DNA from: Roseateles_E cavernae
GTDB taxonomy: Bacteria; Pseudomonadota; Gammaproteobacteria; Burkholderiales; Burkholderiaceae_C
DNA length: 64,000 nt
Direction of reading: 5' to 3'
Assembly (NCBI RefSeq): GCF_040187885.1
Contig: NZ_JBDPLH010000003.1
Coordinates: forward strand, 248,001 to 312,000
In this document: positions 1 through 14,700 of the stretch, one piece after another
Layout of the letters: each line of letters opens with the position of its first letter
Position numbering within the stretch: position 1 is the stretch's first letter
Made by a program: the position numbers and the translations under genes
The notes under the pieces: generated by a model
Database searches by the model: none
Told to the model about the DNA's origin: nothing
Seen by the model: only the letters and a program-made list of their open reading frames with translations

Positions 1-2
1 CA

Positions 3-1754
3 AACACGGCCTTCATGAAAGGCGCCCCAGCCACAACCGACGCGACGACCGGACAGCTTACGGCCCAGGTTGATCTTGGAGGCGGTAAAGGCAATCGCAG
101 CATCACTTTGAAAGCAGTTAGCGGTACGATTGAAAAGAGCGTGACTTTGAATGTCGTCGACGCGGTCGTGGTCGTTCCCGAAGCCAATGACATGTCGATA
201 GTGCTGAGCCGTACCAATGTCACGAATACTGGGACAGACCCGGTGGAGGTGACTGTGACGGCCGTCGACTCTGCACGAAACGCAGTGTCAGGTCTGCCCG
301 TAAGGTTTGTGGCTGACGACAAGGGCGCGGTTATCGTTGTAGGTAATGCAACGACCGATGTCAACGGCCAGGCCAAAGCCTCGGTGCGGATTGGCGCCGA
401 CCGTACCAACCGCACGATCAAGGTCACGGCCAATATTGGTGCCCTGTCCCGCGAAGCCAGCTTTATCGTCACCGGTTCCCGGCTGACGGCGACCCTGCTG
501 CCGGCAACCCTGACGACCGGTTCTCCAGGTCAGGTGGAATACACCTTGACGGATTCGGGATCGAACCCGATGGCGGGTGTCGACATCACTGTGTCGGGCC
601 CTGGCGCCTCGAGTGGCGCAGGCAAAACCGATGCGCTCGGCAAGTATCTCTACTCCTATACCGCTGCCGGAACTGGGCCGACGGTGATCAGGGCAGAAGC
701 GCCCGGTGGTGTTCGCCTGGAGAGCACGGTGCAGATTGACGCCAGCGTCTCCGATGTGCCGGTAGGAACAGCAATTGCCTCGGCCACTTTCACGGCCTCG
801 CCGGTGGTGGTCAATGTCAATCAGGTGGGCAGCACCAACAACCGTTCGGAGTTGCGCCTGCTGTTCCGTAGTGACAAGAACGAGCCTGTGCCGAATGTTC
901 GTGTGCGGCTTGGCTTTGGTGCCAATGTCTCTGGCACCGATGGCGACATCAGTTCGGGCAAGGACAAGGTGATCGTGGCCGATGCCAATGGCGTGGCAGT
1001 TTCCAGTTTTATCGCCGGTCGCCGCTCCAGCCCGACCGAGCAACTGAAAATCTATGCATGCTTCGGCAAGACGGATGCGGTCGAGCAGATAGCCGCTTGC
1101 CCGGTGGAGAGATTGCGCACGGTATCGCTGACTGTGGTGGAGGAGGCGGTGTCGGTCTCCGTGGGTTCCAACAATCTGGTGATCGTCAACCAGAATACAT
1201 ACGCGCATGACTTCACCGTGCTGGTTGTTGATGCGGCCGGTAACCCGCGGCCCGATGCCCAACTGGCGGCTGTGCTGGATCTGCCGACCTATCGAAAGGG
1301 TTTCTGGAGCCGCGTCGGCTCCAACTGGATCAAGACCGAGCTTGCCACTTGCATCAATGAAGACAATGCGGTCGGTGTCGGTTATCGGAACGGCACGATA
1401 GAGACGGGTGAAGACGTCAACGGCAGCGGTCAGTTGGATCCGCGCAAGTCGGATGTGTCGATCAGCTTTGTCGGCTCGACCAGGACCAATGCTGCTGGTA
1501 TGGCGACTTTGCGAATCGAGTATGCGCAGAGCTTTGGCTCTTGGGTTGAGTTCTCGATCCGGGTCAGTGCTTCCGGCGTCGTGAGCCCGCCTGCCTGGAC
1601 CGGCCGGCTTGCTGCGGAAGGAGACACGGTGGGGACGCTCAAGGGCACGGCGCGGCTGCTGATCGTGCCCGCCGATATCTTGACGCAAGACGGTGCCCCG
1701 CCTTTTGTGCTTAGCCCTTACGGCACGACCGGCAACTGCGCCAGCCCGAACTGA
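3..1754 (+). CDS. Ig-like repeat surface/secreted protein, C-terminal part (5' end outside window)
   Basis: The frame is already open at base 3 and the residues before the first Met (N-T-A-F) continue an Ig-like strand pattern, so this is the C-terminal ~580 residues of a longer protein. I see about four beta-sandwich repeats (roughly residues 50-150, 155-245, 255-380 and 390-550), each with the Big_1/invasin pattern of a 'V-A-D-x-x-G' strand followed by 'T-D-x-x-G-x-A' turns. A short EF-hand-like loop DVNGSGQLD lies at bases 1413-1439, suggesting Ca2+ binding. There is no C-terminal membrane anchor or sorting signal. The likely role is an extracellular or outer-membrane adhesion or structural protein. 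It ends 14 bases before aroK. The position suggests the usual pilQ-aroK interval of Burkholderiales, but pilQ is not in view. The function is not identified beyond the fold. Confidence 0.75.
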   Translation, partial: NTAFMKGAPATTDATTGQLTAQVDLGGGKGNRSITLKAVSGTIEKSVTLNVVDAVVVVPEANDMSIVLSRTNVTNTGTDPVEVTVTAVDSARNAVSGLPVRFVADDKGAVIVVGNATTDVNGQAKASVRIGADRTNRTIKVTANIGALSREASFIVTGSRLTATLLPATLTTGSPGQVEYTLTDSGSNPMAGVDITVSGPGASSGAGKTDALGKYLYSYTAAGTGPTVIRAEAPGGVRLESTVQIDASVSDVPVGTAIASATFTASPVVVNVNQVGSTNNRSELRLLFRSDKNEPVPNVRVRLGFGANVSGTDGDISSGKDKVIVADANGVAVSSFIAGRRSSPTEQLKIYACFGKTDAVEQIAACPVERLRTVSLTVVEEAVSVSVGSNNLVIVNQNTYAHDFTVLVVDAAGNPRPDAQLAAVLDLPTYRKGFWSRVGSNWIKTELATCINEDNAVGVGYRNGTIETGEDVNGSGQLDPRKSDVSISFVGSTRTNAAGMATLRIEYAQSFGSWVEFSIRVSASGVVSPPAWTGRLAAEGDTVGTLKGTARLLIVPADILTQDGAPPFVLSPYGTTGNCASPN

Positions 1755-1768
1755 ATGGGCGAACTGTC

Positions 1769-2335
1769 TTGCCTTTTGTAGTTGCTCTTGTCGGCATGCC
1801 CGGCGGTGGCAAGTCCACCGTCGGCCGCCAGCTGGCGCGGCAATTGAGCGTGGCTTGTGTGGACTCCGATGCCGAGATCGAGAGTCGCCTGGGTCAGAGC
1901 ATCCGCAGCTTTTTCGACCAGCAGGGCGAGGAGAAGTTCAGGGATGTCGAGTCCGAGGTGATTGCGGACTTGCTTTGCAGCCCGCAAGACATGGTGCTGG
2001 CCACCGGCGGCGGTGCCGTGCTGCGCGAGGCCAATCGAGAGGTCTTGCATCGACAGGCCACGGTGGTCTACCTCCGCTCCTCCCCCGAAGAACTCTTCCG
2101 CCGCCTGCGCCACGACACGCAGCGCCCGCTGCTGCAGGTCAAGGATCCCTTGAAGAAGCTGCGCGAGCTCTATGCCCAGCGTGATCCGCTGTACCGGCGC
2201 ACCGCGCATTTCGTGCTGGAGACGGGGCGGCCATCGGTGCATGCCTTGGTCAATATGATTCTGATGCAGCTGGAACTGGCCGGGCTGGTGGATCCGGCGC
2301 GGGTGGCGGCGACGGTGGGCGCGGAGCGTTGCTGA
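1769..2335 (+). CDS. aroK: Shikimate kinase
   Basis: Phosphorylates shikimate to shikimate-3-phosphate with ATP (chorismate pathway, cytoplasm). The 188-aa protein has a Walker A loop GMPGGGKST at residues 9-17, the shikimate-binding D32-S-D34 and the G80-G-G82 motif, followed by the LID region rich in Arg ('RPLLQ'). No ATG lies upstream of the P-loop in frame, so the start is taken as TTG at 1769; the next Met (residue 10) is inside the Walker A motif and cannot be the start. It lies 14 bases after the Ig-repeat gene and is followed by aroB, the usual betaproteobacterial pair. The family assignment is secure; the exact start is inferred. Confidence 0.95.
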   Translation: MPFVVALVGMPGGGKSTVGRQLARQLSVACVDSDAEIESRLGQSIRSFFDQQGEEKFRDVESEVIADLLCSPQDMVLATGGGAVLREANREVLHRQATVVYLRSSPEELFRRLRHDTQRPLLQVKDPLKKLRELYAQRDPLYRRTAHFVLETGRPSVHALVNMILMQLELAGLVDPARVAATVGAERC

Positions 2336-2373
2336 ACCAACAGCGCTGCGGCACGCCCGTACACTCGCTGCTT

Positions 2374-3477
2374 ATGAGTAGTGATCGCTGTTCCCCCTCC
2401 ACGGTTTCCATCGCGCTGGCCGAGCGCAGCTACGACATCCTGATCGGCCCGCAGCTGCTGGAGGATCCTGCCACCTGGCACGGCTTGCCCCGTGCCGCGG
2501 CGGCCCTGATCGTCAGCAATGCCACGGTGGCGCCGCTCTACCTGGAGCGACTGCGCAGCAGACTGCTGGCTCACTACAGGCGGGTCGATGCCGTGGTCCT
2601 GCCGGACGGCGAGCAGTACAAGGACTGGGCGACGATGAATCAGATCGTCGACCACCTGCTGGGCAGCGCCTCGGATCGCAAAACCGTGCTGTTCGCGCTG
2701 GGTGGTGGCGTGGTCGGCGACATGACCGGCTTTGCGGCCGCCATCTATATGCGCGGCGTGCCTTTTGTACAGGTGCCTACCACCTTGCTGGCCCAGGTCG
2801 ACTCCTCGGTCGGTGGCAAGACCGCGATCAACCATCCGCTGGGCAAGAACATGCTCGGCGCCTTCTACCAGCCGGCCCGGGTGATTGCAGACCTGGACAC
2901 GCTGGACACACTGCCACCGCGCGAGCTGGCCGCAGGCCTGGCCGAGGTCATCAAGTACGGGCCGATCGCTGACGCCGACTTCCTCGACTGGATCGAGGCC
3001 AATCTGGGTGCGCTGCTGGCGCGCGACAAGGCGGCGCTGGCCTATGCGGTCAAGCGCAGCTGCGAGATCAAGGCCTGGGTCGTCGGCCAGGACGAGCGCG
3101 AGCAGGGCCTGCGTGCCATTCTGAATTTCGGCCACACCTTTGGCCATGCGATCGAGACCGGCCTGGGCTATGGCGAATGGCTGCATGGCGAGGGCGTTGG
3201 CTGCGGCATGGTGCTGGCCAGTGATCTGTCGGTGCGCTTGGGCCTGATGCCGCCGGAGTTTCTGACCCGCATGCGCCGCCTGATCGCGGCGGCCGGCTTG
3301 CCGGTGCGGGCGCCGCGCCTGGGTGTTGATCGCTATCTCGAGCTGATGCGGGTGGACAAGAAAAGCGAGGGTGGCGAGATCCGCTTCGTGTTGATCGAGG
3401 GCCTGGGCAAGGCTGGCATGCGCGGGGCACCGGATGCGCTGGTGGCCGAGGTGCTTGAAGCCAACGCCGCCGACTGA
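2374..3477 (+). CDS. aroB: 3-dehydroquinate synthase
   Basis: Converts DAHP to 3-dehydroquinate using NAD+ and a divalent metal, the second step of the shikimate pathway. The 367-aa protein shows the NAD-binding stretch 'LGGGVVGDMTGFAA', the signature 'PTTLLAQVDSSVGGKTAIN' and metal-site histidines in 'NFGHTFGHAIE' and 'LHGEGV'. The frame opens further upstream at a TTG (2329) overlapping aroK, but the ATG at 2374 fits family N-termini (S-x-x-V-S-I-A-L-A-E-R-S-Y-x-I). It sits directly downstream of aroK and 18 bases ahead of dgt, so the three genes are probably co-transcribed. Confidence 0.96.
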   Translation: MSSDRCSPSTVSIALAERSYDILIGPQLLEDPATWHGLPRAAAALIVSNATVAPLYLERLRSRLLAHYRRVDAVVLPDGEQYKDWATMNQIVDHLLGSASDRKTVLFALGGGVVGDMTGFAAAIYMRGVPFVQVPTTLLAQVDSSVGGKTAINHPLGKNMLGAFYQPARVIADLDTLDTLPPRELAAGLAEVIKYGPIADADFLDWIEANLGALLARDKAALAYAVKRSCEIKAWVVGQDEREQGLRAILNFGHTFGHAIETGLGYGEWLHGEGVGCGMVLASDLSVRLGLMPPEFLTRMRRLIAAAGLPVRAPRLGVDRYLELMRVDKKSEGGEIRFVLIEGLGKAGMRGAPDALVAEVLEANAAD

Positions 3478-3495
3478 ACAATCAATCCCGCCACG

Positions 3496-4623
3496 ATGCC
3501 GCTCGCCCGCTACGCTTGTGATCCTCTCAACAGCCGTGGTCGGCGGTTCGCCGAGCCGCCGGCCCCGACACGCAGCGAGTACCAGCGCGACCGTGACCGC
3601 ATCGTCCACAGCACCGCGTTCCGGCGTCTGGTCTACAAGACCCAGGTCTTCCTGAATCATGAGGGCGATCTGTTCCGCACCCGGCTGACGCATTCGCTGG
3701 AGGTGGCGCAACTTGGCCGCTCGATCGCCCGCACCTTGCGGCTGGATGAGGATCTGGTCGAGGCGATCGCGCTGGCCCACGATCTGGGCCATACGCCTTT
3801 CGGCCATGCGGGTCAGGACGTGCTGGACGCATGCATGCGCGGGCATGGCGGCTTTGAACACAATCTGCAGAGCCTGCGCGTGGTCGACCAGCTGGAGCAA
3901 CGCTACCCGGCCTTCGACGGGCTGAACCTGAGCTTCGAGACCCGCGAGGGCATCCTGAAGCATTGCAGCAAGCGCAATGCGCAGCTGCTGGAGGCGGCCG
4001 AGCCGGGCGGCGTGGCGGCACGCTTTCTGGGCGGCCAGCAGCCCGGCCTCGAAGCCCAGCTCTGCAATCTGGCCGACGAGGTGGCCTACAACGCGCACGA
4101 CATCGATGACGGGGTGCGTTCCGGGTTGATCGAGCTGGAGCAGCTGGAAGAGGTGTCGCTGGTGCAGCGCTATCTGCGCCAGGCGCTGGCCGAGTTTCCG
4201 CAACTCAAGGGCAAGCGGCTGCTGTTCGAAACCATACGCCGCATGCTGTCGGAGCAGGTCTACGACATCATCAAGGCCAGCCAGGCCGCCTTGGATGCGG
4301 TGGCGCCGGCCGACGTCGATGCCGTGCGGGCGCAGGCTCCGCTGCTGCGCTTCAGCCCCGAGATGCGCACCGCCAGCACCGAGCTCAAGCGCTTTCTCTT
4401 TGCCAAGCTCTACCGCCACCCCCAGGTGCAGGAGACCCGACTGCGTGCCGAACAGGTGCTGCGCGAGCTGTTCGAGATTTACATCAACGACAGCAGCCAG
4501 CTGCCTGCCGATCACGCGCAGACCGATGACGCCCACCGTGCCTGCGCCGACTACATCGCCGGCATGACCGACCGCTTCGCCTTGCGCGAGCACCAGCGCC
4601 TGACCGGCAAGCAGCTGTTCTGA
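3496..4623 (+). CDS. dgt: Deoxyguanosinetriphosphate triphosphohydrolase-like protein (HD domain)
   Basis: Hydrolyses dNTPs (typically dGTP) to deoxynucleoside and triphosphate. The 375-aa protein carries the HD-superfamily metal residues: H66 in 'RTRLTHSLEVAQLGR' and H95-D96 in 'LAHDLGHTPFGHAG', plus a downstream Asp in 'LADEVAYNAHDIDDG'. The N-terminal 'RTRLTHSLEV' and 'FRRLVYKTQVF' segments are typical of the shorter deoxyguanosinetriphosphate triphosphohydrolase-like subfamily. It follows aroB by 18 bases. The conserved order continues to gltB, here interrupted by a transposase insertion immediately after the stop codon. Confidence 0.92.
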   Translation: MPLARYACDPLNSRGRRFAEPPAPTRSEYQRDRDRIVHSTAFRRLVYKTQVFLNHEGDLFRTRLTHSLEVAQLGRSIARTLRLDEDLVEAIALAHDLGHTPFGHAGQDVLDACMRGHGGFEHNLQSLRVVDQLEQRYPAFDGLNLSFETREGILKHCSKRNAQLLEAAEPGGVAARFLGGQQPGLEAQLCNLADEVAYNAHDIDDGVRSGLIELEQLEEVSLVQRYLRQALAEFPQLKGKRLLFETIRRMLSEQVYDIIKASQAALDAVAPADVDAVRAQAPLLRFSPEMRTASTELKRFLFAKLYRHPQVQETRLRAEQVLRELFEIYINDSSQLPADHAQTDDAHRACADYIAGMTDRFALREHQRLTGKQLF

Positions 4624-4635
4624 TCTTTCCTTCAT

Positions 4636-4654
4636 AATGGGGTCAGGTTCAATT
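4636..4654 (+). repeat. Left inverted repeat of RAYT element
   Basis: AATGGGGTCAGGTTCAATT lies 12 bases after the dgt stop codon and 13 bases before the transposase ATG. It pairs with the right copy at 5404-5422 in 17 of 19 positions. Confidence 0.8.
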
Positions 4655-4667
4655 AAAGCCCGATCCC

Positions 4668-5375
4668 ATGGCCCGACTTCCCCGCCTGGTGCTGCCCGGC
4701 CAGCCGCACCACATCATCCAGCGCGGCAACAACCGCCAGGCCATCTTCGTCGACGACCAAGACCGTCAGCATTTCCTCGCCACCTTGCGGGAGTGTGCGC
4801 TAACCCATCAGGTTGCCATCCATGCCTATGTGCTGATGGACAACCATGTACACCTGCTGGCCACACCGCGGCAGGTGGATGGCTTGAGCCGCATGATGCA
4901 GTCGCTGGGGCGGCGCTATGTGGGCTGGTTCAACCATCGTCATGGTCGTAGCGGCACCTTGTGGGAAGGGCGCTTCCGCGCGGCACTGATCGAGGGCGAG
5001 CGCCATCTGCTCGCCTGCGCGCGCTATATCGAGCTGAATCCGCTGCGGGCCGGCATGGCGGTGGATGCGGGCGCCTACCCCTGGTCCAGCTGCGCCCACC
5101 ACCTGGGGCGCCGGCGCGATCCGCTGGTCACCGAACATCCGATGTACTGGGCCTTGGGCAACACACCCTTCGAGCGCGAGGCTGCCTACCGTGAGCTGAT
5201 GGAGCAGGGTCTCAGCGACGAAGAGGTCGGGGCACTGACGGCCTCCGCCCTGAAGGGCTGGCCGCTCGGCTCGGCAAGTTTCTTGCAAGGGCTTGCCGCA
5301 CAGGTTGACCGTCCGATGGCGCCCCGCAGCCGGGGCCGCCCGCGCAAGCGTGCTGATGACTCTGTCCCTAATTAA
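4668..5375 (+). CDS. REP-associated tyrosine transposase (Y1/IS200-like fold)
   Basis: The 235-aa protein belongs to the Y1_Tnp/RAYT family of single-strand DNA nucleases. The HUH motif is H60-V-H62 within 'YVLMDNHVHLLATP', and the likely catalytic tyrosine is Y120 in 'CARYIELNPLRAGM'. The N-terminus 'MARLPRLVLPGQPHHIIQRG' and the segment 'GTLWEGRFRA' are family hallmarks. A basic C-terminal tail (R-S-R-G-R-P-R-K-R) follows. All catalytic residues are present, so the enzyme looks intact. RAYTs usually act on REP hairpins in trans and are treated as domesticated. The inverted copies on either side are its probable substrates. The frame shows no decay. Confidence 0.93.
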   Translation: MARLPRLVLPGQPHHIIQRGNNRQAIFVDDQDRQHFLATLRECALTHQVAIHAYVLMDNHVHLLATPRQVDGLSRMMQSLGRRYVGWFNHRHGRSGTLWEGRFRAALIEGERHLLACARYIELNPLRAGMAVDAGAYPWSSCAHHLGRRRDPLVTEHPMYWALGNTPFEREAAYRELMEQGLSDEEVGALTASALKGWPLGSASFLQGLAAQVDRPMAPRSRGRPRKRADDSVPN

Positions 5376-5403
5376 AAGGCGTGATTTGATTTGGCGGGTT
5401 TTT

Positions 5404-5422
5404 ATTTGAATCTGACCCCATT
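5404..5422 (-). repeat. Right inverted repeat of RAYT element
   Basis: ATTTGAATCTGACCCCATT is the inverted partner of 4636-4654, with mismatches at two positions only. It ends 9 bases before the putative gltB -35 hexamer. Confidence 0.8.
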
Positions 5423-5431
5423 TAATCGAAC

Positions 5432-5460
5432 TTGATGGTTTTGCTGCGGCGCAGTACGCT
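5432..5460 (+). promoter_or_regulatory. Putative sigma-70 promoter of gltBD
   Basis: TTGATG (5432-5437), a 17-base spacer and TACGCT (5455-5460) lie 31 bases upstream of the gltB ATG. The match is moderate. Its location just outside the RAYT repeat suggests the element inserted upstream of, and did not disrupt, the native promoter. Confidence 0.4.
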
Positions 5461-5491
5461 TCGCGCCATTGCTGATAGCGTGGAGAGAGCC

Positions 5492-10240
<4,749 letters not shown>

Positions 10241-10255
10241 GAAAGAAAGTCTGTC

Positions 10256-11722
<1,467 letters not shown>

Positions 11723-11751
11723 GCAGCGGCTAAGCCCGTCTCCAAAACGAC

Positions 11752-11774
11752 AGCGCCGGCTTGATGCCGGCGCT
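11752..11774. terminator. Bidirectional hairpin between gltD and pilY1
   Basis: AGCGCCGGC-TTGAT-GCCGGCGCT is a perfect 9-bp stem with a 5-base loop. It is followed by a short T-containing tail (TTGCTAT) on the plus side. It lies between the converging gltD and pilY1 stops, so it may terminate both. The U-tract is short. Confidence 0.65.
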
Positions 11775-11790
11775 TTGCTATCGGAGTTGC

Positions 11791-14700
11791 TTACTGGTTG
11801 AGTTGGCGCCAGTTGAGTCGCCGCAGACCTTGCTTTCCGCTGTAGCTGCCAGGCAACGGGGTGATCTTGCCGGTGTCTGTGCCTGCCAGCAGCCGCGGCT
11901 TGCCGCTCACGCTATAGAAGCGCAGATCGGTTACAACGCCGGCCAGATCGATGAAGGTCTTGTTATTGGGCTCGAACACCGACTGGCCTCTGCCCAGATC
12001 GATCGCATAGACGCGGCTGCTGCCCGAAGGCGCACAGGCGTCGGCCGAGGAGGGCACCATCGCTGCGAAGGCCACGATGCCGTTGAAGGAGGCCGGGTCC
12101 GAGATCACGCGCCAGCCGGCGCCTGCGCCCAGGCGCCCCAGATCCACATACCAGCCGATTTCGCTCTTCAGGTCCAGCACGATCGCCTGCGTCAGATCGG
12201 TCAGCTGCTTGAGTTTGGCATTGCCAATCGGGAAGCTGATGCCTGCCGGCAGGTCCGACGCCTTGTTGGGGCGCACGCCGACGCCGTCGATGATGGCGTA
12301 AAAGCGCTGGCCCTGGGTATTGCCGCTGTCGGTGCTGTGCAGCAAGCGGCCGGTGCCCACCGTCACATAGCGCTTGTTGGTGTTGGGCTGTATCACCACC
12401 AGGGGTCGCGAGGTGATGGGCAGGGCGACCGTGCCGGTCGAGTCCTTCAACTCAGCGAATAGTTGCGGGCTCGGATAGTCGCCGGCATCGGTCTTGGTCA
12501 GGTCAAAGCGCCACAATTGGCCGAACAGGTCACCGGCATAGACGCTTTCGACGGTGTTGTCGGTCAGGTCCGGCACATAGGCCTGCACATGGGCCAGGCC
12601 CGTAGGTGCGGCGGCTGTGCCCTCCTTGCCGCCTTTCGCCTCGACCTTGGCAAGCAGCTCGCCGGTGCGCGCGTTGAGAATGAAGAGATAGCCCTTGCCG
12701 TCCCCGTTGTTGTAGCCGGAGCCGAAGACCACCACCCAGCCGTGCTTGCGGGTCTTGACCAGGGCCGGTTCGCCGTAGGTGAAGCCCAGGCCGTCCTTGT
12801 CGCTGAACTCCCACAGCACTCTGGTGGCAGCGCTGCTCTCGGTGGCCATATTGGCCGCTTCAGTCGCGTCGGTCGTGCCGGCCGGGTTGGTGACATCGAG
12901 CGCAAAAATGGACTTTCCGCCCTTGCCCAACGAGCCGATCATCAGGGTGCGCCAGTTGGTGCCGCTACCGCCAACCGTGCGGCCGAGATCGACGTCGCCC
13001 ACCACCGGCGAGCCATCGACGAAGTTGTAGTGGGTGAACTCGGGCTTGCCCAGGGCCTGCAAGCCGTTGACGGCGGGCGTTCCGCTGGGGCCCTCATAAA
13101 GCGCGCCGGGCACATAGGCAAACACCTCATTGCCAGCCGTTGTGGTCGATGAGGCATCGACACCGTGCAGCATGCCCGCATTGGTCCCCACATAGACCAT
13201 GGCCTTGCGCTTGGCGTACTTCTTCTTAAAGTCGTTGTAGCCGGGGTTGGTGGCATCCGAGTAGCGCTCGTTGGGTTCCACCACGACGCGTACGCGGGAG
13301 TTGACGATATCGCCGACCAGGCTGCTGCGGTCACGGTAGACCTTTTTGCTGGCGTCGGTTGCTACCGATATCTCGTACTGGCGCTCGCCGCGCAGATAGT
13401 TCACATAGTCCACGCCATCGTCGCCGCTGCGGTAGGCCGTGTTCAGAGCTGTCTTTTGCGAACTGGCCAGACTGTCATAGCGGAAGGGTACCCCGCTGGT
13501 GCCGTTGTGCGTGATGATCACCCGGCCGCCGTCCCAGCCGGTGCCCTTGGCCTGGTTGTCGAGCTTGGCTGAGAATTTCCAGGACTCGGTCTGCACCGGT
13601 GCGCCGGAGGTTTCATCGAAGGTCGATTTCGAGGCGGCCAACTCACCGCTCCAGGTGGTGGCGTCAAACAGCGCCGCAAAGCTGGCCGAGCCGGTGGTCG
13701 TGACCTGGGGCATGGCGGTTTGCAATGTGGTGGTGTTGGCCTTGAGCTTGGAGGCGATGCTTGCAAAGGCCTTGGTCAGGCCGTCCACCATCAGGTCCGG
13801 GCGGTCGGCGGTGAAGTAGTTGTCCGGGCGCGGGATATTCGTTCCCACCGTGTCCGTGTTGGTGCGCCACCAGGTCTCCGGCAGGGCGGTGGTCCGCGCA
13901 TCGGGGTCGAAGCCCTCGGGCACGGTGAAGCCGCCGAACTTGGTGGCCAGATAGAAGGGGTTGGTGTTCTGATTCTTGAACCCGGTTTCCAGCACGTCCA
14001 GCCAGTAGGTCTGGACGGCCTGGCGGCCCGGCATCTTTTCTTCCGGCCGGATGTCCTTGGTGTTGGCGTAGTAGGCCATGCCGGCCATCAGCGCACCGGC
14101 ATTGTTATTGGCGATGTTTTGCTGCGTACCCAGGGACTTGTTGGAGTTCTGCAGCTCGCCGACCTTGTTGGTGGCGTCCACGGCTTTGAACGTGTCGTCA
14201 TTGAGCAATTTGTCTGGGGTGGGCTCGGAGTTACCGCCCGCGAACGGCAAGTTACGGTCGGCATGGCTATTGGTGTCGCCGATGCCCAGAATGAAGTTTT
14301 TCTGGCAGGAGTAGAGGATCGGGTCTTCCCACGCGGTCAGCACCGGGAAACCATCCGCAAAAACGGCGCTCTGCTCCGGAGTGGTGCCAGGGGCTGACCA
14401 ATCCGGCACATTGCCCAAATTTCTGAAGTAGCGCACGGCTGCATAGTGCAACTCGCTCACCGGGTCGTAGGTCTTGTAGTTGTTGGTCAGGCTTCGATTG
14501 ATTTGACCGAACTTGTTCAGATAGTTCATCACGCCACTATTGGCGCTGGCCACGTCGAAGGCTTTGTTGGTTTCCTTTTCTTCAAAGTGCGGGTTGTCAT
14601 AGATGACACCCGTGTCGGCATTCCATTCGGGGGCTGTGGTCGCGAGCGGCTGGCCTCCGGGTACCGGCCGGGTCGGCCCGACGAACTTCTGCTGAGCACG

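Larger units (their letters stand above)
4636..5422. mobile_element. RAYT element: transposase gene bounded by 19-bp inverted repeats
   Basis: A single-gene unit of 787 bp sits between dgt and gltB. Its ends are AATGGGGTCAGGTTCAATT at 4636-4654 and the inverted copy ATTTGAATCTGACCCCATT at 5404-5422. After reverse complementing, 17 of 19 positions agree. The repeat core GGGGTCAG is of the kind seen around REP-associated tyrosine transposases. The AT-richer flanks contrast with the surrounding GC-rich genes. I do not see an obvious target-site duplication, as expected for HUH-type enzymes. The boundaries are inferred from the repeat ends only. Confidence 0.75.

Noticed and set aside
2170..4635. 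821-codon minus-strand frame across aroK, aroB and dgt
   Set aside because: Same antisense artefact; all three plus-strand genes have complete catalytic motifs.
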